A stretch of 64,000 nucleotides of DNA. Source: Phycisphaerales bacterium. GTDB lineage: Bacteria > Planctomycetota > Phycisphaerae > Phycisphaerales > UBA1924. Under the pieces are notes generated by a model. It worked only from the letters and a program-made list of their open reading frames with translations, was not told the DNA's origin and did no database searches. This document shows, piece after piece, positions 17,304-25,415 of the stretch. Position numbers and translations under genes: made by a program. The DNA lies in contig JAJDDK010000008.1 of assembly GCA_029260345.1 (NCBI GenBank), forward strand, positions 152,335-216,334, read 5' to 3'. Within the stretch, counting starts at the first letter, position 1. Every line of letters starts with the position of its first letter.

Positions 17304-18005
17304 ATGTCAGTACGCCACATACTGAGAACCGTGACGCTCGATCAATTATTCGAGATTGCCAAAGAAAACACTGATATTGATTCGTCACGGCTTTTCGCCG
17401 AACCAATTGCAGGCAAGTACAACGGACCGGGTACACTAATTTTGCTAGCGGGAACCGACTTCTATTTCCTTGTCACCGAAGGCGAAGAAGACGTTGTGTT
17501 TCCAAGTCATTCCACAATTTTTACGATTACCGCACGCCCTGGCAGACCGGCAGCGGAGTCGCAGTTGGGTATACGCCTTATCGGCCAACTGAGCTCTGAG
17601 TTTTGTCATTGGCTCGAGAGAGTTGTGGAAGACGAAACTTCGCCAGACTACTTTGGAACTTTAGAGCGTCTAAATCAAGCTTTGTCGATTAATAGCGATT
17701 CAGACCTGAACCAACTAAGTGAACATTCAGTGACTGAATTGGCGAAGCGCATTAGCACAATTGAACAACGTCTTGAGGCAGTTGATGATGAAATAAATCT
17801 CACTTCAGATGTCGCCCTAAGCAATGCTAGTGAAATCGCTGAAGTCCGGGAGATGCTAGACCAACTCAAAGAAGCGAAGACGTTTGGATTACTAAAGCTG
17901 GCGATTCGTGGAGTTGTCCAAGGTGCAACTGCGACTCTTGGCGCCAAAGCTGCAAATCGACTGACGGACCAACTCATTGAACTCTTCGAGCAGATTGCAG
18001 ACTGA
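17304..18005 (+). CDS. AT-rich gene of unknown function with coiled coil
   Basis: A 233-residue protein that I do not recognise. Residues 1-115 look like a compact mixed alpha/beta domain with a hydrophobic core segment (GTLILLAGTDFYFLVTEG). Residues about 120-195 are strongly heptad-like and predict a coiled coil (AKRISTIEQRLEAVDDEIN). The tail contains a Gly/Ala-rich helix (VVQGATATLGAKAANRL). Base composition is clearly more AT-rich than both neighbours and the codon use differs, pointing to recent acquisition. AAGGA precedes the ATG. Confidence 0.7.
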   Translation: MSVRHILRTVTLDQLFEIAKENTDIDSSRLFAEPIAGKYNGPGTLILLAGTDFYFLVTEGEEDVVFPSHSTIFTITARPGRPAAESQLGIRLIGQLSSEFCHWLERVVEDETSPDYFGTLERLNQALSINSDSDLNQLSEHSVTELAKRISTIEQRLEAVDDEINLTSDVALSNASEIAEVREMLDQLKEAKTFGLLKLAIRGVVQGATATLGAKAANRLTDQLIELFEQIAD

Positions 18006-18338
18006 CCATTGTGCATTCAATAATTGCCGTCGAAGCACTATCTACATTGATCGCTGAGGCCCAATTCGAATCGAGATAGACGCGAGGAGCTGGGTAATGC
18101 CTGCTCTTCCCGGCGCCACTCTGGCAGTTGGCAGGCGTCCGGTTGTCAGTCCGGCAATGACAACCCGCGTTTTTGGCTTTCCACGGGCTTTGGCACGGCG
18201 TCTTCGGTTTGGCGCCGCGCTTGCATCTCTTCCACCGGAACCCACGAAGAACCCCACTGGTGCGCGGCGTATTCATTTCGTCGAATGCGTCGCGGCCAGT
18301 GCCAACACAACGCAACCCTTCGATTGGAGGAACACAAC
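18006..18338. other. Intergenic region before the Hsp20 gene, with a hairpin
   Basis: About 330 bases with no convincing gene. A hairpin with arms GGTTGTCA (18141-18148) and TGACAACC (18158-18165) is followed by CGCGTTTTT and may terminate the upstream AT-rich gene. GGAGG at 18326-18330 is the Hsp20 ribosome-binding site. I see no CIRCE or ROSE-type element that I could defend. Confidence 0.4.
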
Positions 18339-18827
18339 ATGCTCACTCGCACACGACCCATCGCAATGGTCGATCCCTTCTCGCGCATGACGCGCGATCT
18401 CGACCGACTCTTTGGAACACTTGGCGGCAGCGCGCTGCAACCAAGCAATTCCAACGGGAATTCCAGCCGTTTCGCCGCGCCGATGAATGTATGGGAAACC
18501 GAAGACGCCTTTCATGTGGAGACCGAACTGCCCGGACTTCCGATGGAAAGCATCGACGTGACGGCAACGACTGATTCACTCACCATTCGCGGCGAGCGCA
18601 CCGAACAAGCGCGCGACAACGCAACAACGCATGTGCGCGAACGGCGCGCAGGCGAGTTCGAACGCGCCCTCACACTGCCGGGCGAGATCAATGTGGACGC
18701 CGTCGAAGCGCGTCTTGAGCACGGCGTCCTGCACGTCACGCTGCCCAAGTCCGACGCGGGCCGCCGGTCAAGAAAAATCCAAATTTTTTCCGGCAACGGT
18801 GAACAAACCCCCCCGACTGACTCGTAA
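18339..18827 (+). CDS. Hsp20 family small heat-shock protein
   Basis: A 162-residue holdase chaperone that keeps unfolding proteins soluble. The alpha-crystallin domain spans about residues 47-147: NVWETEDAFHVETELPG at its start and the family signature GVLHVTLPKSD near its end. The N-terminal 45 residues are the usual variable, hydrophobic region (FSRMTRDLDRLF). The ATG is set by GGAGG eight bases upstream. An HtrA protease gene follows on the same strand about 300 bases later, a sensible protein-quality-control neighbourhood. Confidence 0.9.
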   Translation: MLTRTRPIAMVDPFSRMTRDLDRLFGTLGGSALQPSNSNGNSSRFAAPMNVWETEDAFHVETELPGLPMESIDVTATTDSLTIRGERTEQARDNATTHVRERRAGEFERALTLPGEINVDAVEARLEHGVLHVTLPKSDAGRRSRKIQIFSGNGEQTPPTDS

Positions 18828-19124
18828 ATCTACTGACTGCCAACGAACACTCTTCTCTCCTCTCTCTCCCTTTCCTCCCCTTTCTTCTCTCTGTTTGGAC
18901 CAAGCGGCGGGGTATACACGGGCAGACGCCGTAACGGTGTCGCCCTCCCCGTCAGCGTGGCGATCCGGGCGCCCCTCTCGGATCGCCGCATTCCGCCCGG
19001 CGCATTGCGCCCCGCAGTGCGTCGGGTTTGACTTCAACTGCGTCATACGAACGAAGTCGTCTCACCATCGGCGCTATCAGTGCGCCATGAGCGCGGGCTT
19101 CGTGTCAATAGAAGGAGGCGCCAA
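18828..19124. other. Intergenic region with a long polypyrimidine tract
   Basis: Nearly 300 bases between hsp20 and the protease gene. Positions about 18848-18897 are almost purely C/T on the plus strand. The remainder is GC-rich and ends in the AAGGAGG site of the protease gene at 19112-19118. No terminator hairpin with a T-run was found after hsp20. Confidence 0.5.
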
Positions 19125-20633
19125 ATGCAGCAGTGGACATCGAATCGTCACAAAGCCATGGCCTGGATCGCATCCGCAGGCGCGGCCGTCGCAGTCACTT
19201 CACTTACGCTGACCCTTGCGCCAAACGCTTCAGGCTCAGCGACGTACGCCGAACCGGCGGCGTCGCCCGAAGCGCAAAGCGCACTGAATGTCGCGGAGTC
19301 ACTTTCAACCGCATTCGAAAACGTCGCCGAAGCGATCGGCCCCGGCGTCGTCAGCATTCGAACCACACAGAAAGTGAAAGCGCGCCAAATGCGGGCGCCG
19401 CAGATTCCTGATGAGTTCCGCCGCTTCTTCGGCGATCAGTTGCCATTCAATGGGCCGAACAGCACGCCCGAGCCTCGTTTTCGTCAAGGCTCCGGCTCCG
19501 GATTTGTGTTTTCCGACAACGGTTTGATTGTCACAAACAATCACGTCGTCGAAGACGCCAGCGAAATCACCGTGCAATTCACCGACGGGCGCACATATCA
19601 AGCGGAACTCATCGGCGCGGACCCGCAAACTGATATCGCGGTGTTGCGCGTGGATGCGACGGATCTAACCGTCCTGCATCTCGGTGACTCCGACGACCTG
19701 CGCGTCGGCGAGTTCGTGGTCGCGGCGGGCAGCCCGTTCGGCCTCACCTCCACCATCACCACCGGCATCGTGAGCGCGACCGGTCGCTCGGCCGTCGGCC
19801 TCAACGATTACGAGAACTTCATTCAAACGGACGCCGCGATCAATCCCGGCAACTCCGGCGGGCCGCTCACCAATCTGCGCGGCGAAGTGATCGGCGTAAA
19901 CAGCGCCATCCTCACGCGCAGCGGCGGCAGCAACGGCATCGGGTTCGCGATTCCGATCAACATGGTCAAGTCGGTGACGAATGCGCTGGTCGCGGATGGG
20001 TATGTGACACGCGGCTACCTCGGCGTGGTCATTCAGGATCTCACGCCTGACATGGCGCAATCGTTCGGGTACCGCGGAACTGCGGGCGCACTCGTCGCCG
20101 ACGTTCAGGAAGGCATGCCCGCCGCGGAAGCCGGGCTGCAATCCGGCGACATCATTTCAGAACTGAACGGACGACGAATCTCCAACGCATCCGACCTCCG
20201 GCTTCGCGTGGCTGACATTCAGCCCGGCGAACCCGCAACGATAAAGGCAATGAGAAATGGCAAGTGGACCACGATCAACGCGACGATCGGCGCTGCGCCC
20301 GGCAAGGCGACCGAAGCGGCACGTCCCGCATCGGATGCGCTCGCAAAATCGTTCGGCGCGGAACTTTCGACGCTGACGCCCGAAGCCGCTGAGCAGCTTG
20401 AACTGCCGACGACCGCCAGCGGCGTGCTCGTGAAGTCCGTCGAACCGATGGGCGCCGCAGCTCGCGCCGGTCTTCGTCCGGGCGACGTCATTATCGCCGC
20501 GAACACAACGACGATTGCATCGCTCCCTGAATTGCAGAAGGCGCTGAAGTCAGAAGACCTGAAGTCCGGTGTTCGTCTCACCGTTCGCAGCAGCGCCGGA
20601 ACCCGCTTCGTGTTCCTCCGCGAACGCGGCTAA
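19125..20633 (+). CDS. HtrA/DegP-type serine protease with two PDZ domains
   Basis: A 502-residue envelope protease/chaperone. A signal anchor covers residues about 10-32. The trypsin-like domain shows the full triad: His140 in NNHVVED, Asp170 in TDIAVLRVD and Ser244 in NPGNSGGPL. Two PDZ domains follow (about 305-400 and 415-500), each with the GLxxGDxI pattern (GLQSGDIISEL and GLRPGDVIIA). The start at 19125 fits AAGGAGG six bases upstream. Together with the Hsp20 gene it forms a stress-response pair, although no shared promoter is visible. Confidence 0.92.
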   Translation: MQQWTSNRHKAMAWIASAGAAVAVTSLTLTLAPNASGSATYAEPAASPEAQSALNVAESLSTAFENVAEAIGPGVVSIRTTQKVKARQMRAPQIPDEFRRFFGDQLPFNGPNSTPEPRFRQGSGSGFVFSDNGLIVTNNHVVEDASEITVQFTDGRTYQAELIGADPQTDIAVLRVDATDLTVLHLGDSDDLRVGEFVVAAGSPFGLTSTITTGIVSATGRSAVGLNDYENFIQTDAAINPGNSGGPLTNLRGEVIGVNSAILTRSGGSNGIGFAIPINMVKSVTNALVADGYVTRGYLGVVIQDLTPDMAQSFGYRGTAGALVADVQEGMPAAEAGLQSGDIISELNGRRISNASDLRLRVADIQPGEPATIKAMRNGKWTTINATIGAAPGKATEAARPASDALAKSFGAELSTLTPEAAEQLELPTTASGVLVKSVEPMGAAARAGLRPGDVIIAANTTTIASLPELQKALKSEDLKSGVRLTVRSSAGTRFVFLRERG

Positions 20634-20755
20634 GAAAAAAGCGGAGAGAAAGGCTCCGCACCACGAACCATTCACCGGATGATTCGCACCACCGGTGAAA
20701 GCTCGCTCCTCCCTCCCTTGGTTCCCTTGTTCCCTAGCTCCGTATGAGTCACAAC

Positions 20756-20791
20756 AGCCCTGACCGCAAAGGTCAGGGCTGCTGTGTTTTT
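20756..20791 (+). terminator. Rho-independent terminator after the HtrA gene
   Basis: Arms AGCCCTGACC (20756-20765) and GGTCAGGGCT (20771-20780) with a five-base GCAAA loop, then GCTGTGTTTTT. Confidence 0.8.
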
Positions 20792-20843
20792 GGGCTGATT
20801 GTCGGTCGAAGCAAGAGTGGCGTCATCCAGACGCGCGGTTGTT

Positions 20844-22469
20844 TCAACTCACCAGTTCAACCTCACTCGGCCGCCACTTCTTGTTGAAGAATGGCTCGAG
20901 CGGGCTGTACAAACGGAGCGCCGGGAAATAGCTCTTGCCGGGAATCGTTTGAATCCAATTCCCACGCTTGACGCTTGACGGTTGCTCCGGAGCAAAATAG
21001 ATCGTCGTCGATCCATCTGCATTCGGTTCCGCTGCCGGTGATGGGAAACTCTGACTGCCGGCGCGCGGGTATCGCTGCGGCGTTTGCAGCATCGATCGCG
21101 TCATGGTGTCGTAGAGGGTGAACGACCAGAACCGTTCCGCCGGCACGTCTTTCGGCAGCGTGACTTTGTACGTCTTGGCGCCGTCGAAGTAGTTTCCATC
21201 CGCGTCGATCATCGTCCACAGATACGTGGATCCAATCCCGGTGAGCCGCATCGCCATGGCTGGCGTAATCCCCGTGACGCCGTAAAAGAACGCCCGGCGC
21301 GCATCAAGCTGGCGGTAGCCCGTCGTCGGAAACGGCTTGACGCCCTGCGGCGTGATCATCGGGATCGGTGTTTCGAACTCATATCCCGTGGCGAACAACA
21401 TGTTTTGCCAGTTCGAATTGTCGTAGTAGTACCACGAGCGATCGCGAGGCTTCATGAGAATGCTGCGCGACGCGGCGTTGGCGACCTTCAGCGCATCAGT
21501 CATGATTCGCTTCATGCGAGCATCGGGCGCGAACGGCTTCCCTTTGACGATGCCGATCGCCGCAATCGGACCCATCAATTCAGGATCGAGCGAGGTGGCC
21601 GGCTCCTGCTGCACCACTTCGTCCAACATTTCGAAGTAGGTCCAGTCGTTCGGTGGAATCGTGTTCATGAACTTGCCGCTGCCTTCATGGATCACCGCGG
21701 GCGGCGCCGTTTCAAGACGGGCGAGTTTGGATTTGCCGGACAAGAACTCGGCGATTGACGTGCCCACGCCACCCGGCTCGTAGCGATAGATCTTCGTGTG
21801 CTTCCGAATCCGATCAACCGCCGGCTTGGGATCGTTGTTGTTTTCAAGGAAGGCGCGCGCGAACCAGGCGCCGTGCATCGTCTTGCAATGCGCGATGTTG
21901 AACTCGCCTTGCGGAAGCGGACCGTCATAGCCGGGCGGCACAATGAGATACTTCCCGCCTTCGCCGCGATCCGGCCCCGGCAGACCAACGTCAATGACCC
22001 AGCGGAACCACGCATCCTGCACCGTGCCGAGCACCTGCGGCGGCGCCTCAATCACCAGCGGGCCATCAGAAAGGTCAAAGCCGCCGATGACATAAACCGT
22101 GTCGGCGTTGGCGGTCAGAAACAGCGAATGAGCGTCCATCAATTCTGAAAAAACGACGACCTCGTTGTCCTTCACGCCGATGTCCGCCAGTCCTTTGCGA
22201 ATCGCGTGGATGCTCACCCCTTGAAGGGTGTCGGAAAAGGCGCGCTGCGCATGCATGAAATCAATGTGGTCGTACACCTTGTCGAGCGTCGCCTTGTTCG
22301 GCAGCCCGTCGTCAAATTCGAGCATTCCGATCTTTGACTCAACCCTGTCCGGTGTTGTGATTGATTCGGGTGTTTTCTCATACCGCTGCGCATTGGCGTG
22401 CTGGCACGACATGCACGACGCCATCGCCATCGCGCTGATTCCGAAGACAATTCTCGTTGAAGTGATCAC
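20844..22469 (-). CDS. Exported DUF1254/DUF1214 domain protein
   Basis: A protein of about 541 residues with an N-terminal export signal (ITSTRIVFGISAMAMASC) containing a possible lipobox Cys, then DUF1254 (about 50-190; segment HSLFLTANADTVYVIGG) and DUF1214 (about 380-510; segment FWSFTLYDTMTRSML). These two domains commonly occur together in secreted proteins of unknown function. The start is uncertain: GTG at 22469 gives a sensible signal peptide and follows AGG, while the open frame reaches 22619 with an arginine-rich, non-signal-like sequence. Confidence 0.8.
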   Translation of the reverse strand: MITSTRIVFGISAMAMASCMSCQHANAQRYEKTPESITTPDRVESKIGMLEFDDGLPNKATLDKVYDHIDFMHAQRAFSDTLQGVSIHAIRKGLADIGVKDNEVVVFSELMDAHSLFLTANADTVYVIGGFDLSDGPLVIEAPPQVLGTVQDAWFRWVIDVGLPGPDRGEGGKYLIVPPGYDGPLPQGEFNIAHCKTMHGAWFARAFLENNNDPKPAVDRIRKHTKIYRYEPGGVGTSIAEFLSGKSKLARLETAPPAVIHEGSGKFMNTIPPNDWTYFEMLDEVVQQEPATSLDPELMGPIAAIGIVKGKPFAPDARMKRIMTDALKVANAASRSILMKPRDRSWYYYDNSNWQNMLFATGYEFETPIPMITPQGVKPFPTTGYRQLDARRAFFYGVTGITPAMAMRLTGIGSTYLWTMIDADGNYFDGAKTYKVTLPKDVPAERFWSFTLYDTMTRSMLQTPQRYPRAGSQSFPSPAAEPNADGSTTIYFAPEQPSSVKRGNWIQTIPGKSYFPALRLYSPLEPFFNKKWRPSEVELVS

Positions 22470-22726
22470 AGGCCTGAACTCCAAAACAGTGACTCGAGTG
22501 CAACGTTCACGAACGGCGGGACGCATCGAGGTATGGCGCAGGACATTCAGGCCCATCACGCCATCCGGAGCCCTGGAGTTGCCCCTCCTTCGCCAATCTA
22601 GTCTTCCTCGCCTTATCACTCAATTCGGGGAATGGGGCTTGCATGTCGCCCTTTCATCATCAGGAGGCGGCGCCGGAACAATGGATATCGTTGAGGTGTC
22701 AAATTGTGACAACGTGAGGGACGATC

Positions 22727-23248
22727 ATGCAGAAACAAGCCATCCGGACATACGAATATCTGGAGTTATCTCGCGAGCAGGTTCTCATACAGGTGCGGCA
22801 GCTCGACAACGCGCAGTACGCTCAGTCGTTCCCCATCGGCTCCGGCAATCTTGGCAAAACCCTCACACACATCATGATCAGCGAGTGGTACTACGTGCAG
22901 CGCATGCAGCAGCACGACGTGCCGCCCTATGCCAATTGGCCCGTCAAATACGAAGACCCGCCGCCGTTCGCGACCATCGAAGATGCGTGGCGAACACAAG
23001 CCGCCGCGACGCGTGAAGTGATTGCATCAATCGATGACTGGTATACGAGCTTCGAATACCGCGTCACGGACGAGAACGGACAACGACTGAGCGTCACCGC
23101 CTCCGTCGCCGACCTCTTCACGCAGCTCGCCCTGCACGAAGTGCACCACCGATCACAAGCCATGGCCATCCTGCGCCAACTCGGCCATCCTGTTGAAGAC
23201 ATTGACTTCAACGCCATGATGTGGAAACGCACCCCGGCGCCGCAGTGA
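22727..23248 (+). CDS. DinB-like four-helix-bundle protein
   Basis: A 173-residue member of the DinB/YfiT superfamily, small metal-binding four-helix bundles often acting as thiol-dependent transferases or stress proteins. The metal-binding His residues are visible as THIMISEWYY (about residue 47) and LHEVHHRSQ (about residues 137-140). Length and layout fit the family. The specific activity is not predictable. It is divergent from the DUF1254 gene and convergent with the LamG-dockerin gene. Confidence 0.83.
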   Translation: MQKQAIRTYEYLELSREQVLIQVRQLDNAQYAQSFPIGSGNLGKTLTHIMISEWYYVQRMQQHDVPPYANWPVKYEDPPPFATIEDAWRTQAAATREVIASIDDWYTSFEYRVTDENGQRLSVTASVADLFTQLALHEVHHRSQAMAILRQLGHPVEDIDFNAMMWKRTPAPQ

Positions 23249-23359
23249 CGAGGCAGCAACAAAGCAGTGCGGCCCGCGCGCAAGCAAGAGCCGCCAGACG
23301 CTTACGCCCCTGACGGCCCTCGGAAAGATAAGTAGAGATGCTGATCGGTATTGATCGAC

Positions 23360-24682
23360 TTACGGGCACAGACCCCACGCCGCGAGCATCGACGCCAGAT
23401 CAGAACCGTTGACCTCGCCATCGCCATTCAGATCGCTCGCGCACCCGCCTTCATCGACGCCTCCGGCCTCGCGTGCAATCGCAAGCACGTGCTCTGCGGG
23501 AAGTGAGTAGTTGTACACCTGCATGCGGCCCAAAAGGCCATCCATCGAATCGCTGTTGACCCCGTTGGGATCCCGTCCAATCCAAATATCGACGACGGCG
23601 TTCAGGAATCCCAGCCCGGTCGCGTCATCGGCAGAAACGAGCGCGCCGTTCAGATACCAGCGGGCGCCATCCACTTCCGATCGATCGCAGGTGAAGGCGA
23701 GGTGATTCCAATCATCCGGCGATGAGCCGAGGGAGAGTCCCGGTGAATCGAACTGCATACTCCACCCAACGGCGTTGAAGCGCACACTGCCGCCGGCCGC
23801 AAAGAGCACTTTCCATCCTCCGCTGAGATTGGCGGCGTCGAGAATGGTGTCCTTGTCGCCGGTGTCGGCCTGCGCTCGCCGAATGGAGAATGCGATCGTG
23901 AAGTCGCTGGTGCCAAGCTCGAAGAACTCTGACGCGGGAATGTGAGCGGCGCCGTTTTGACCCGCATTCTCCTGAACACGCAGGACCTGCCCCATCTGAA
24001 ATGGCACCCCGTTGGTGTGATCGCGAAACTCCGTATTGATTCCAATAATCGCATCGGCGCCCGACACGTTATCAATGCCGTTACCCTCAAACTGGTACTC
24101 ATGCACCATCGCTTCAATGGGGTTCGCGACAAGCACGCGCATGCGATCTCGACTGCTCGACGCGGTCGCATTCACCGTGATCGTGCGGCGATTGGCGGCG
24201 ATTTCAAACGAATCCGGCATGAGTTCAAGAGCGCCATCAACATCATAAAATGTGCCGCCCGCGCCAAGCGTGCCATCCGTGTCATTCATCGATTCATTCA
24301 GCACCAGGACGCCCAGAATCTCTGCGGTAAAGGTGATGGCGCCCGAGAGCGTGGCGCCTCCCCCGCCATCGCCGACTGGATCGAGGTGAACGTAGTACGA
24401 CTTCACACGCTGACCATCCGCGATCTGCGCGGGAACCAAGGCGCCCTCTGAATCGATCAATCCGGCCGCGGCGTGATCCACATCAAATCCGCCCGAGACC
24501 ACAAACTGTGACTCAAGGAAAACGCGAAATGAGTCCGAGCTCTCCAAGGCGCCGACGGCCACATCGGCCGGAGGCGAACTGAGCACTTCAATGCCGCTGC
24601 TGAAGGGCCCGAGAATATCGGCGCCACAGGTGGAAGCGGCTGCTGCTGCGAGGAGTGCGATGGCGGATCGTGGATGGAACAT
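23360..24682 (-). CDS. Secreted LamG-like protein with dockerin-type C-terminus
   Basis: A 440-residue exported protein. A signal peptide covers residues 1-22 (FHPRSAIALLAAAAAS). Residues about 200-400 form a concanavalin/LamG-like domain (FTIAFSIRRAQADTGDKD and WNHLAFTCDR are typical strands), suggesting glycan binding. The protein ends with CASDLNGDGEVNGSDLAS MLAAWG, a single dockerin-like calcium-binding repeat common in Phycisphaerae surface proteins. ATG 24682 is supported by GGAGAG. It is divergent from the ECF sigma factor gene, which may control it. Confidence 0.83.
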   Translation of the reverse strand: MFHPRSAIALLAAAAASTCGADILGPFSSGIEVLSSPPADVAVGALESSDSFRVFLESQFVVSGGFDVDHAAAGLIDSEGALVPAQIADGQRVKSYYVHLDPVGDGGGGATLSGAITFTAEILGVLVLNESMNDTDGTLGAGGTFYDVDGALELMPDSFEIAANRRTITVNATASSSRDRMRVLVANPIEAMVHEYQFEGNGIDNVSGADAIIGINTEFRDHTNGVPFQMGQVLRVQENAGQNGAAHIPASEFFELGTSDFTIAFSIRRAQADTGDKDTILDAANLSGGWKVLFAAGGSVRFNAVGWSMQFDSPGLSLGSSPDDWNHLAFTCDRSEVDGARWYLNGALVSADDATGLGFLNAVVDIWIGRDPNGVNSDSMDGLLGRMQVYNYSLPAEHVLAIAREAGGVDEGGCASDLNGDGEVNGSDLASMLAAWGLCP

Positions 24683-24842
24683 GATGTCTCTCCGAAACTG
24701 AATGCTGCGGAGCCGGATGGGCGACTGGCCCAAATCTGTTCAACCGGTGGTCCGCTGCCCAGACCTCGCCGTCCGCTCCTGATTCGCGCAGAGATTTCTT
24801 CAAATTCCTTTTTCGGTGCGTTAGACTCGGGGTGGAGGCCGC

Positions 24843-25415
24843 GTGGACGATTGCACGAAAGACATCACTCAACTCGTCAATCTGCAAGGACTTGAGAACA
24901 GTGAAGCGGCCGCAGAGCTGCTTCCCGTGATCTATGACGAACTGCGCCGGATCGCCGGTTCGTATTTGCGGGATCGCTCGCCGGGGCACACGTTGCAGCC
25001 GACAGCCCTCGTCCATGAGGCCTATGTGCGGCTCGCCAACAACGAAAAACTTCGCGTCACAGACCGGGATCACTTCTTTGCCATCGCGGCGAAATCAATG
25101 CGCCATGTGCTCGCCGATCATGCGCGCGCCAAGGGACGCCTGAAGCGCGGCGGCGGGCAGGACCGAGTGACACTCAGCGGTCTCGCCTCCGATCTTGGCG
25201 AAGCCGACTTTGACGCGGCCGACATCGACGCGGCTCTGCACGAACTTGCTGAACTCAATGAGCGACATGCGACCATTGTCGAACTGCGCTTCTTCGCCGG
25301 CTTCACCATTGAGCAAGTGGCCACCTACCTGAACGTGTCAAAACGAACCGTCGATGACGACTGGAGTTTCGCGCGGGCGTGGCTTCGCAAACGACTTGCA
25401 CTGGACGCCGCATGA
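24843..25415 (+). CDS. ECF-type sigma factor of the planctomycete Sig-70_X6 group
   Basis: A 190-residue sigma-70 factor. Region 2 lies around residues 25-85 (LLPVIYDELRRIAGSYLR, then HFFAIAAKSMRHVLADHARAK) and region 4 around 130-185 (FFAGFTIEQVATYLNVSKRTVDDDW). The LQPTALVHEAYVRL signature is characteristic of the group found next to Ser/Thr kinases in Planctomycetes. The start is a GTG with GGAGG four to five bases upstream. Its TGA overlaps the ATG of the kinase-TPR gene (ATGA), so the kinase is the probable signalling partner. Confidence 0.92.
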   Translation: MDDCTKDITQLVNLQGLENSEAAAELLPVIYDELRRIAGSYLRDRSPGHTLQPTALVHEAYVRLANNEKLRVTDRDHFFAIAAKSMRHVLADHARAKGRLKRGGGQDRVTLSGLASDLGEADFDAADIDAALHELAELNERHATIVELRFFAGFTIEQVATYLNVSKRTVDDDWSFARAWLRKRLALDAA

